Below are positions 17,106-25,339 of a stretch of DNA of 64,000 nt, one piece after another. Under the pieces are notes generated by a model. The model had not been told where the DNA came from. It saw nothing but the letters and a program-made list of their open reading frames with translations, and ran no database searches. The stretch covers positions 611,701 to 675,700 of the forward strand of contig NZ_AZDV01000026.1 in NCBI RefSeq assembly GCF_001434835.1, written 5' to 3'. Positions within the stretch are counted from its first letter, which is position 1, and every line of letters starts with the position of its first letter. The DNA comes from Levilactobacillus acidifarinae DSM 19394 = JCM 15949. Its GTDB lineage: Bacteria > Bacillota > Bacilli > Lactobacillales > Lactobacillaceae. Made by a program: the position numbers and the translations under genes.

Positions 17106-17138
17106 CCAAAAAGAGCCCGGGCGCTCCCGGACTCTTTT
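17106..17138 (-). terminator. Intrinsic terminator of mnmA
   Basis: The arms AAAAGAGCCCGGG and CCCGGACTCTTTT form a GC-rich hairpin with a CGCT loop and a T-run on the minus strand. It lies 8 bp past the mnmA stop. Confidence 0.9.
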
Positions 17139-17145
17139 CTAAAAA

Positions 17146-18342
<1,197 letters not shown>

Positions 18343-18347
18343 TTATC

Positions 18348-18376
18348 AGTGTAACGATTTCGTTTCCATTTTGCAA
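18348..18376 (-). promoter_or_regulatory. Promoter of mnmA
   Basis: TTGCAA (18371-18376) and TACACT (18348-18353) on the minus strand have a 17-bp spacer, about 70 bp before the ATG. Confidence 0.65.
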
Positions 18377-18411
18377 GCCTGGCGTTTCTTTTCACCCGTT
18401 TCCAAACCGCC

Positions 18412-19269
18412 CTAATCTCGGACCCGTCCATCGGCTGGAAATTGGGCACACAAGCGCGCAAACTCGGCCTGATACCCGTGGCGTTGGGTGGCCGCCGTTA
18501 ACGCCGGACGATCGTGGGTTCGCACCACGCCAGTGTGCAATTGAGCCGTATAGAGGTCCAGATAGGGCAATTGTGCGGCCCGCGCCAACGCAATTTCCGT
18601 TTCGGCGTTATAAGCCACTCGCCGTAAGTCCACCGTCGGCGCGTAAAAGTCGCTTGTGGTCAGAATCGCGTATTGCGCCCGCAAGTCCTTGGCAAAGGCC
18701 GCCCACTGAGTAAAGGGCATCCCCACGGTTCCCGGATTGATAATCAATTGGCCCGCGCTACTCTGCCGCACCAGTTGGTGGTGCGTATGCCCGTACAACA
18801 GCACGTCGGCGTGACCGGCCGCTAGCTGGTCGAACGCCGCTTGATCCTGGGCGGGCATCAGCGTATGGCCAAAGTTCTTGGTCAGTTGGTTATGGGTCAG
18901 CTGGTAGGTCAACCCGTTGACGGTTCGCCGTTGGACCATGGGCAACGCGCGTAACCGGCGGTGGTCGGCCGGGGTCAGATGGGTCCATACGTAATGCCCC
19001 AAGATGGTCGCGTAGACGTCGATGGGGTCGGTGCGGTCAATGGCGCCGTCAACCGTGGCAAACAGGATATCTTCCCAGTTGCCCCGCACGTAGGTCGTGA
19101 TGGGTAAGGCGTCTAACGTCGTCAATAACTCGTGAGCTCCCGGTCCCGGTAAGAACAGATCGCCTAAAAACCAATAATCCGTGCAGCCGGCGGCCCGTGC
19201 ATCGGCTAGGACTGCTTGCAGTGCCGTGACGTTGCCGTGAACGTCCGAAATAACCGCAATTTTCGCCAT
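18412..19269 (-). CDS. Calcineurin-like metallophosphoesterase
   Basis: The 285-residue protein has the complete metal-binding pattern of the YfcE-like phosphoesterases: ISDVHGN (residues 7-13), FLGDLFLPGP, VRGNWED, HNQ and LLYGHTHHQL, with NPGTVGMPFT after it. It should be a soluble enzyme that cleaves a phosphodiester or phosphomonoester with two metal ions; its substrate cannot be told from the sequence. The C-terminal 80 residues are a family-specific extension. It is separated from mnmA by a promoter and follows a structured intergenic element at its 5' side. Confidence 0.85.
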   Translation of the reverse strand: MAKIAVISDVHGNVTALQAVLADARAAGCTDYWFLGDLFLPGPGAHELLTTLDALPITTYVRGNWEDILFATVDGAIDRTDPIDVYATILGHYVWTHLTPADHRRLRALPMVQRRTVNGLTYQLTHNQLTKNFGHTLMPAQDQAAFDQLAAGHADVLLYGHTHHQLVRQSSAGQLIINPGTVGMPFTQWAAFAKDLRAQYAILTTSDFYAPTVDLRRVAYNAETEIALARAAQLPYLDLYTAQLHTGVVRTHDRPALTAATQRHGYQAEFARLCAQFPADGRVRD

Positions 19270-19330
19270 AAACTCTCTTCACCTTCTTGAAAAACTATTA
19301 CGTAATAACGCTGATTGGGATAAAACTGGT

Positions 19331-19490
19331 CGCCTTCCGGCGCTCAGGGGCTGGAACGCCTGCGGGCACGATTTTGAACCTCGCTAAACCCGCGAGTTTC
19401 AAAACTCGGCCTTGTGGTAAGTCAGCAAAATACGCTGACTAACCACAATTTCGCTGGCTGAGCCCCTGCTCGCCTCCAGGCTGTACATTG
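19331..19490. repeat. Structured intergenic element, candidate repeat or ncRNA
   Basis: This non-coding stretch in the 328-bp gap 19270-19597 is unusually rich in nested inverted repeats. TTGTGGTAAGTCAGC (19412-19426) pairs with GCTGACTAACCACAA (19434-19448) at 14 of 15 positions. GAGTTT/AAACTC pair at 19394-19407. The outer arms CAGGGGCT (19345-19352) and AGCCCCTG (19461-19468) enclose them. Such GC-rich palindromic blocks often recur between genes in lactobacilli; it could be a mobile repeat, a terminator for the DUF262 gene, or a structured RNA. Confidence 0.6.
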
Positions 19491-19597
19491 TAAACTTAAC
19501 CTACAGTACTTCAAGGGCAACATGGCCCGTATCAACGCACACTTGTTATTTATTAGCCAGCATCGCCCCGACTAGAAAATACAAACGATACTATTTT

Positions 19598-21682
19598 TCA
19601 CGCAAAGCTACCCCCTCTATTCAACTTCACTTGGACATTCTCTAATGAATCATTGCTTGCTGTCAGAAAACGTTGAATATGCCTTTTCCGATCTTGGGCC
19701 GATGCACCACCGGAATAAACACTTAAACCCTGATGTTGATCTGCATTATCTAACTGACGATACTGAATTGAATCACTAACCTCATGATTATATTTTACCA
19801 ACCATTCCGCATCATCATTGGCTAATTTATAGAATATTGGTGGATTATCCAACCACAATATATTAACAATTCGATCATAAAGTTCTTTCCAACTCTTAAT
19901 CGAAACATCTCTTTGCTCCTTAAAACTAAACGTTATTGGTTTCTCTCCCTTTGGATCAATATCCGCTAAACTTACCCACTCACCCGCGTCTATTTCAACA
20001 TCGACAACACTCGGTAATGGCCAAACCTTAAGTGCTCGTTGATATAAATCAGATTGTCGCTGCTTTAACGAACTTTCATTCCATTCATCCATTCCAACCA
20101 AGGTCTGATTTAATTTTATCCCAGAATCTCTGTAACCATTAGGGGCATCTCGCTTATCACGAAAACTATGGTTACTCATCTGTGAATTAAAACCCGTTAA
20201 GGTTAAATTAGCAAGCCGGTTAATCCAGGTAACTTGAATATCATGCCAATTTTGTCCTAAATTTTGTTGCCAGCTTCGGCTTAACGTCTGCGGCAAAATA
20301 TGTTCAATTGAAAAATCGCCATTCTCAGCTCGCTCAAATAACATTTGCGTTTCTCCACGCCAATTGTTCAGTTCATCCATAATAAACCAGAAAGATTCTG
20401 TTCTAATATGATAGTAATCCTTAGATGTCAGTGCATCCATTATCATTGCATTAGACGGAAAAATCTTATTTTCTTTAACTTTGTGCGTTAATACCACTTC
20501 TAATGCTCGTGGATAATTAATATCATTATTTTTCGTTAGACGCTGTACTTGGCGATTCAAGGTCGTAAAAAAGTTGTTTAATCCCGTGCTTGGAATACCG
20601 ACAAATAGTCGTCTTGCAAGATATCCTAAAACCGTTTGCAGAACTTCATTTAATCCATTAAGCGATAGTTTTTGCTTTTCGTACAAATCAAAAATTTGTA
20701 GGAAATACGGCATCATTACATCCATATGTAAATGAGATAATCTAATCAATAATCGTTGCGTAGTCTGATCCGTAAACTGATACTCTTGTGGAAACTGAAT
20801 TTTAGCATAAATTTTGGCAACCTTTTCTTCTTCTAATAATTCCGAATAACGATCAAAATTAGGATGAAGTCCAATCTCTTGTCGATAGTTATCATAGATA
20901 TCATTTTTCTTCACTGGCTTCGATGAGGTTGCCAACGATGTTAAGTAATGCCGATAAAAATTCGAGATATTTTCACGATGAACTAGCCTTTCAATTGATT
21001 TCCAAACTTCAAAAGCCTGCGTTTGAGCATCACGTTCCAGTCCCATTAATAGATAATTTCTAATTTTATCCGACTCAGTTAACCCTAATCCTGTCGAATT
21101 AAGACTTTCAAAGATGAGTTGGGCATCATCTCCTGGTTGAACTGTAATCACCATCGCTTGTAATTTCATTTGTAATAGATTTAGCCAGTCTTCAACTGAG
21201 AGCACACCACTTTGAACAGCATTCTTAAAATACTGATAGTTTAGCTTAAATAACGATGGCTTTGCCTGATCACCATGCAACAGAACATCAATATATTGCT
21301 GTTCGTCCCCATCAACTGGTTTCAAACGATTATGATAGACGGTTTCTTCATCGTAGGGATCAACGAGATACTTATCATTAATTATTCTTGCCTGCCGCTC
21401 ATCAGTTACAGCCATTAAATCTCGTAATGCTATTAAAAATAATGATATTGTCGTCAATCGTTGTTGTCCATCAATGACAGCAACCGCATCCGTTGTCGTT
21501 AAATCTAAAATTAAGCTACCGATAAAATACTTATCCAGCCCTCGTTGTTCCGCCATAAGAATATCTTCAACCAACCGTTGAACTTGGTCTGTTCCCCAAC
21601 TATAGCGTCGCTGATAAAGAGGAATATAGATTTTATCTTCATTATGTATGATTCGTATAATCATTTTGGGGCTACCTTGCAT
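19598..21682 (-). CDS. DUF262/DUF1524 protein, GmrSD-like candidate defence nuclease
   Basis: The 694-residue protein combines an N-terminal DUF262 domain, with IPLYQRRYSWG near residue 17 and the nucleotide-site motif IDGQQRLTT near residue 70, and a C-terminal DUF1524 HNH-type nuclease domain with FSIEHILPQTLSRSW and later NRLANLTLTGFNSQMSN and FRDKRD. This is the single-chain form of the GmrSD type IV restriction family, which cuts modified phage DNA; other DUF262 proteins act in BREX or phosphorothioate defence. About 120 further residues follow the nuclease part. The gene is clearly more AT-rich than its neighbours and stands alone, which suggests horizontal gain. AAGGAAGG precedes the ATG, and a TATAAT box lies at 21751-21756. 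Confidence 0.85.
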   Translation of the reverse strand: MQGSPKMIIRIIHNEDKIYIPLYQRRYSWGTDQVQRLVEDILMAEQRGLDKYFIGSLILDLTTTDAVAVIDGQQRLTTISLFLIALRDLMAVTDERQARIINDKYLVDPYDEETVYHNRLKPVDGDEQQYIDVLLHGDQAKPSLFKLNYQYFKNAVQSGVLSVEDWLNLLQMKLQAMVITVQPGDDAQLIFESLNSTGLGLTESDKIRNYLLMGLERDAQTQAFEVWKSIERLVHRENISNFYRHYLTSLATSSKPVKKNDIYDNYRQEIGLHPNFDRYSELLEEEKVAKIYAKIQFPQEYQFTDQTTQRLLIRLSHLHMDVMMPYFLQIFDLYEKQKLSLNGLNEVLQTVLGYLARRLFVGIPSTGLNNFFTTLNRQVQRLTKNNDINYPRALEVVLTHKVKENKIFPSNAMIMDALTSKDYYHIRTESFWFIMDELNNWRGETQMLFERAENGDFSIEHILPQTLSRSWQQNLGQNWHDIQVTWINRLANLTLTGFNSQMSNHSFRDKRDAPNGYRDSGIKLNQTLVGMDEWNESSLKQRQSDLYQRALKVWPLPSVVDVEIDAGEWVSLADIDPKGEKPITFSFKEQRDVSIKSWKELYDRIVNILWLDNPPIFYKLANDDAEWLVKYNHEVSDSIQYRQLDNADQHQGLSVYSGGASAQDRKRHIQRFLTASNDSLENVQVKLNRGGSFA

Positions 21683-21793
21683 AACAACAACCTTCCTTTA
21701 CATTTAGAAATAAGTGCCCTTTAGCCAAGTACAGTCTGTTTTCTCTTACAATTATACGACACTCCATCGATTGCCAGATAAAACATGTCAAAA

Positions 21794-21824
21794 TAAAAAG
21801 CCCTCTTATCCTAGATAAAAGAGC
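21794..21824 (-). terminator. Intrinsic terminator of the DUF1831 gene
   Basis: The arms AGCCCTCTTATC and GATAAAAGAGCT pair around CTA and are followed on the minus strand by TTTTTATTTT. It lies about 27 bp past the DUF1831 stop. Confidence 0.85.
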
Positions 21825-21850
21825 TATTATTAATTCATTTATATGGCCGG

Positions 21851-22192
21851 TTATTGCTTCCGCAGAATTTCCCGGTCAATCAAGTTTTGCATAATAAAAT
21901 GATACTGTTCCACGTTGCCTTCGGCGTGTGGCCCCTTAAAGATGTTCAAACGGCGGTTGCCTGAGGCATTTGTCGTCGCCATCTTGAAGCCAGATAAGTC
22001 CTTAGCAATCGTGATTTTTAACATCTGGTTACGGTTGTACGGCGAAGTCGGATCGACCGACCGTTCCAGGGTGTAGTTGCCGGCATTGGAAACTTGGAAC
22101 CCCACGTCCTTTAAGGCGTAGGCTTTGATGTTGGGGTCGAGTTCGTAAACGTCGGTATCCCCATCAATTTGCATCTGCTTTTCAAATAACAC
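21851..22192 (-). CDS. DUF1831 family protein
   Basis: The 113-residue soluble protein matches the DUF1831 family of lactobacilli, which is usually encoded immediately after a cysteine desulfurase, as here: the gene begins two bases after the desulfurase stop. A role as a partner in sulfur transfer is inferred from that linkage and is not established. The start is GTG with GAGGTG about seven bases upstream, located inside the end of the desulfurase gene. The protein has no Cys and no membrane segment. Confidence 0.8.
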   Translation of the reverse strand: MLFEKQMQIDGDTDVYELDPNIKAYALKDVGFQVSNAGNYTLERSVDPTSPYNRNQMLKITIAKDLSGFKMATTNASGNRRLNIFKGPHAEGNVEQYHFIMQNLIDREILRKQ

Positions 22193-22193
22193 G

Positions 22194-23360
22194 TTACTTC
22201 ACCTCACTGGTATGCTTTAACCGCGTCACAATCTTAGTTACGGCGGCGATAAAGGCGTCCAGGTCCGCCATCGTGGTGTAAGCCCCAAACGATAACCGAA
22301 TCGATTCGCCAATTCGGGGACTGTCCGCCCCAAACATCGCCGTGAGCACGTGGGACGGCTCGATTGAGCCCGCCGTGCAGGCAGACCCCCCCGACACCGC
22401 AATCCCGGCCAAGTCTAAATTGGTCTGCATCACGTAAGTCGACACGCCCTTGATCCAAATGTTCAGCACGTGATTCAAGTTCTCGCCGGTCAATGACCCG
22501 TTCACTTCAAAGTCGATGCCGTTTTGGGTCAACCCATCGACCACGTGTTGTTTGAAGTCGTGATACTTCGTCTGCCGTTGAGCCTTCACTTCGGGTGTCA
22601 AGGCTTGAACGGCCGTGGCAAATCCGGCCAGGGCGGGTACGTTTTCGGTCCCGGCCCGTCGCTTTTCTTCCTGGTCGCCCCCCTTGATCAGACTCGGGAA
22701 GTTAATCCCCTCACGCCGATACAGGAACCCCATCATCTTGGGGCCGTTGATCTTGTGCGCCGACGTGGACAACAGGTCGATGTGGTCGCGTTGGACGTCG
22801 ATGTCTAACAACCCATAAGCCTGCACGGCATCGGTATGGAACCACGCCTGGTGGTCCTTTAGAATCTCCCCGATCTCGTGAATGGGCATCCGACTGCCGA
22901 CCTCGTTATTGCCCATCATGATGGACACCAAGATCGTATCGTCGCGTAAGGCCGCCTGAAAATCGTCGAGGCTAATCCGACCGTGCTGATCCACGGGAAG
23001 GTACGTAACTTCAAACCCTTCTTGTTCTAGCGCCTTGAGCGGCTCTAAAATGGCCTTGTGTTCGATGGCCGTGGTAATGATGTGTTTACCTAACGCTTGT
23101 CGCGCGTGCGCCGTTTGGGTGATGGCGGTATTATCACTTTCACTCCCACCACTGGTGAAGACAATCTCTTCATCGCTGGCCGCGTGAATGCTGTCCGCAA
23201 TCACCTGCCGACTGTTTTCCATAATTGTGTGCGCTTCGCGTCCCAACCCGTACAGCGTTGAGGCGTTGCCGAAAACGTGGGCCATCTTATCCGTCATCTC
23301 CGTCAAAACTGCCGGGGACAAGGGCGTGGTGGCCGCGTTGTCTAAGTAAATCTCCTTCAC
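22194..23360 (-). CDS. Cysteine desulfurase
   Basis: The product is about 388 residues, a class V aminotransferase-fold PLP enzyme that turns cysteine into alanine and an enzyme-bound persulfide. Motifs are the N-terminal YLDNAATTPLSP, FTSGGSESDNTAI, the PLP Lys in STSAHKINGPKM and the persulfide Cys in SGGSACTAGSIEPSH, which lies in a short loop followed by the His/Met typical of the IscS/NifS group. The start is GTG at 23360, eight bases after AGGAGG; an in-frame TTG six bases further up is too close to that site. It lies between mtnN and DUF1831 and probably feeds MnmA with sulfur. Confidence 0.93.
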   Translation of the reverse strand: MKEIYLDNAATTPLSPAVLTEMTDKMAHVFGNASTLYGLGREAHTIMENSRQVIADSIHAASDEEIVFTSGGSESDNTAITQTAHARQALGKHIITTAIEHKAILEPLKALEQEGFEVTYLPVDQHGRISLDDFQAALRDDTILVSIMMGNNEVGSRMPIHEIGEILKDHQAWFHTDAVQAYGLLDIDVQRDHIDLLSTSAHKINGPKMMGFLYRREGINFPSLIKGGDQEEKRRAGTENVPALAGFATAVQALTPEVKAQRQTKYHDFKQHVVDGLTQNGIDFEVNGSLTGENLNHVLNIWIKGVSTYVMQTNLDLAGIAVSGGSACTAGSIEPSHVLTAMFGADSPRIGESIRLSFGAYTTMADLDAFIAAVTKIVTRLKHTSEVK

Positions 23361-23385
23361 TACCAAAACCTCCTAGAAACTATGG

Positions 23386-24081
23386 TTACTTCTGTTGTGC
23401 GGCAAAGAGTGCTAATAACATCTGTGCCGATTGCCGACCGGCGTCGATGATGAAATCATCAAAATCAACACCGGAGTTATTATCCGCCGTGTCGGACATC
23501 GCCCGAACGACCACGTAAGGCACGTCAAACTGGTGAGCCACCTGCCCCACAGCCGCCCCTTCCATTTCACCGGAAAGTGCATCCGGGAAGTGTTCCAAGA
23601 TTGGCTTCGTGGCCGCCGGACCATTTAAGAACTGGTCACCGGACACGATCAAGCCTTGTTTGGTGGTCAAACCCGTTTGGCTTGCCGCCGCCGCAATTTG
23701 GTCGCCCCAGGTCTTCGACGCGGTGAACCGGGCCGGTTGTTGTGGGAGTTGACCGTACTCGTAGCCAAAGGCCCGCGCGTCGGCATCGTGGTAGGCCGTT
23801 TCGGTCGAGATCACCACGTCCCCGATCTTTAAGCCGGCCGCTAAAGCGCCCGCCGAACCGGAGTTGATGACCACGTCCACGTTGAACTGGGTGATCAGTA
23901 AAGCCGTGGTTAACCCGGCTTCGACTTTCCCAATTCCGGAGCGCACCAGAACGACACTTTGGTCGTGAATGGTTCCTTGATAGAATTCCAAACCGTGAAT
24001 ATCCGTGGTTTGTTCGTCCTGTAAGACCGCTTTAAGTTCTTTGATTTCTTCTTCCATGGCACAGATCACGCCGAATGTCAT
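23386..24081 (-). CDS. mtnN: 5'-methylthioadenosine/S-adenosylhomocysteine nucleosidase
   Basis: The 231-residue enzyme (also called Pfs or MTAN) hydrolyses the glycosidic bond of methylthioadenosine and S-adenosylhomocysteine, in methionine salvage and on the route to autoinducer-2. Signatures are GVICAMEEEIKEL with the active-site Glu, VLVRSGIGKVEAG, VINSGSAGAL, the substrate motif GEMEGAAVGQVA and the catalytic Asp in RAMSDTADNNS. Length and start agree with the family. It belongs to the run of tightly spaced genes from the cold-shock-like protein to DUF1831. Confidence 0.95.
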   Translation of the reverse strand: MTFGVICAMEEEIKELKAVLQDEQTTDIHGLEFYQGTIHDQSVVLVRSGIGKVEAGLTTALLITQFNVDVVINSGSAGALAAGLKIGDVVISTETAYHDADARAFGYEYGQLPQQPARFTASKTWGDQIAAAASQTGLTTKQGLIVSGDQFLNGPAATKPILEHFPDALSGEMEGAAVGQVAHQFDVPYVVVRAMSDTADNNSGVDFDDFIIDAGRQSAQMLLALFAAQQK

Positions 24082-24098
24082 TATTGTGAGTCACTCCT

Positions 24099-24407
24099 CT
24101 AAAATTCTACGAAAAATAAGATTAAATACACGGCCACAATCAGCACCGCCAGCCAAAAGATGGCCCAATTGAGGCGACGGCCCAAGCGATGTTGCTTCGC
24201 TGTGGGCGTGTGGTCATCCGAAAAGTTCTGGTTCGGATCAGTTCCGGTTTCCGGCCGGCCGTCCGGGTAGTCACGGTCGGACTGTCGCTCCGCAGTGGTC
24301 CGCTGGCGTTCCCGGTCGTTGGCCGCCCGATCTGCTTGTTCCTGTTCTCGACGATAATCCGCCCGTGTCTTGGGCCGATCATCATCGGATTGCCAATCGT
24401 TTCGCAT
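24099..24407 (-). CDS. Small protein with charged N-terminus and C-terminal membrane helix
   Basis: The 102-residue product has about 75 hydrophilic residues rich in Arg, Asp and Gln, then one membrane helix (WAIFWLAVLIVAVYLILFF) at the very end. This is a tail-anchored topology with the charged part presumably in the cytosol. No family is recognised. AGGTGA lies close to the ATG. It sits between nudF (8 bp) and mtnN (17 bp), so it is likely co-transcribed with them. Confidence 0.7.
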   Translation of the reverse strand: MRNDWQSDDDRPKTRADYRREQEQADRAANDRERQRTTAERQSDRDYPDGRPETGTDPNQNFSDDHTPTAKQHRLGRRLNWAIFWLAVLIVAVYLILFFVEF

Positions 24408-24415
24408 CCCGTCAC

Positions 24416-24958
24416 CTACTTTTGTAAAAGCCAGTAATAGATGGCCGTAATGGTCTTGGCGTCTTCGATCTCACCGCGGTCGATCATGGCTTGCGCCTCC
24501 GCTTTAGTGACCGTCAACAGTTCCAAGTTTTCCCCCTGATCGCGGGGCAGTTTCGTGGTCACCGGCTTTAAGTCGGTCGCCAGAAAGAGCGTCATATACT
24601 CGTCGGAAAAACCCACACTTGAATAAAACCCGGTAATCCGCTTCAACGTTCCCGGTTCGTAACGAATTTCTTCATTTAATTCCCGCCGGACCGCGTGTTC
24701 GATATTATCGGCATCGCGACTGTCGAGCTTACCGGCTGGAATCTCCAGCGTCGCCTTAGCGATGGGCGCCCGCCACTGGCGTTCTAAGATCATGTGGTCG
24801 GCATCTGGTAACGCTAAGATGCCCACGGCGCCCACGTGCCGAACGATTTCACGGGTAGCGGCTTCACCGTTAGGTAACCGAACCTGCTGGCGTTCGAGCC
24901 GCACAATCACCCCGTCGTACAACGTTTCCGAAGATTCAACGTGTTCTTCTAGGTCCAT
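24416..24958 (-). CDS. nudF: ADP-ribose pyrophosphatase (Nudix)
   Basis: The 180-residue protein is of the NudF type, hydrolysing ADP-ribose to AMP and ribose-5-phosphate. The Nudix box spans GKLDSRDADNIEHAVRREL followed by NEEI, with the metal-binding REL..EE core intact. IPAGKLD just before it and YMTLFLATDL after it are typical of the ADP-ribose group. It overlaps no neighbour but is only 3 bp from the cold-shock-like gene upstream, so it is translated from the same messenger. Confidence 0.92.
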   Translation of the reverse strand: MDLEEHVESSETLYDGVIVRLERQQVRLPNGEAATREIVRHVGAVGILALPDADHMILERQWRAPIAKATLEIPAGKLDSRDADNIEHAVRRELNEEIRYEPGTLKRITGFYSSVGFSDEYMTLFLATDLKPVTTKLPRDQGENLELLTVTKAEAQAMIDRGEIEDAKTITAIYYWLLQK

Positions 24959-24961
24959 GCG

Positions 24962-25183
24962 CTACGCCTCCTGATCTGCCGTCACGACTGGCGTGACTTT
25001 GGCCGCTTGCGGTCCCCGTTGGCCCTGGACAATCACAAATTGAACGGTCTGACCCGCTTCTAATTTGCGAAAGCCGTCGCCAAGAATGCCCGTGTAGTAC
25101 ACGAACACTTCGCCATCTGCTGGCGTGGTGATAAAGCCGAAGCCCCGCTGTTCACTATAACTTTTTACCGTACCGGTTAACAT
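24962..25183 (-). CDS. Cold-shock-domain protein
   Basis: The product is about 73 residues with an OB-fold cold shock domain: GTVKSYSEQRGFGFIT (RNP1 RGFGFI) and EVFVYYTGI (RNP2-like), where canonical proteins have VFVHFS or VFVHYT. The His-to-Tyr change and the shortened middle mark it as divergent from CspA, so single-strand RNA binding is probable but not certain. ATG at 25183 is chosen, ten bases after GGAGGG; a GTG two codons upstream is possible. A near-ideal promoter lies just upstream, making it the first gene of the nudF-mtnN-desulfurase operon. Confidence 0.85.
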   Translation of the reverse strand: MLTGTVKSYSEQRGFGFITTPADGEVFVYYTGILGDGFRKLEAGQTVQFVIVQGQRGPQAAKVTPVVTADQEA

Positions 25184-25218
25184 ACGCACTTTTCCCTCCC
25201 GTCTAGATATACAAGCAG

Positions 25219-25247
25219 ATTATACCCGTTTTCGTAAGCCCCCGCAA
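25219..25247 (-). promoter_or_regulatory. Promoter of the csp-nudF-mtnN operon
   Basis: TTGCGG (25242-25247) and TATAAT (25219-25224) on the minus strand are 17 bp apart, about 36 bp before the cold-shock-like gene. Confidence 0.75.
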
Positions 25248-25263
25248 ACCAGGCGCCGCGACG

Positions 25264-25308
25264 CTAAAACGGACGGCCAACGCTGATTGCGTTAGTCGCC
25301 CGTTTACG
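25264..25308 (-). terminator. Intrinsic terminator of ileS
   Basis: A long imperfect hairpin pairs 25266-25283 (AAAACGGACGGCCAACGC) with 25289-25306 (GCGTTAGTCGCCCGTTTA) at most positions. It is followed on the minus strand by TTTT, 30-70 bp past the ileS stop. Confidence 0.75.
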
Positions 25309-25339
25309 AGGACTCTTTAATAATTAGTTAACGCTGAGA

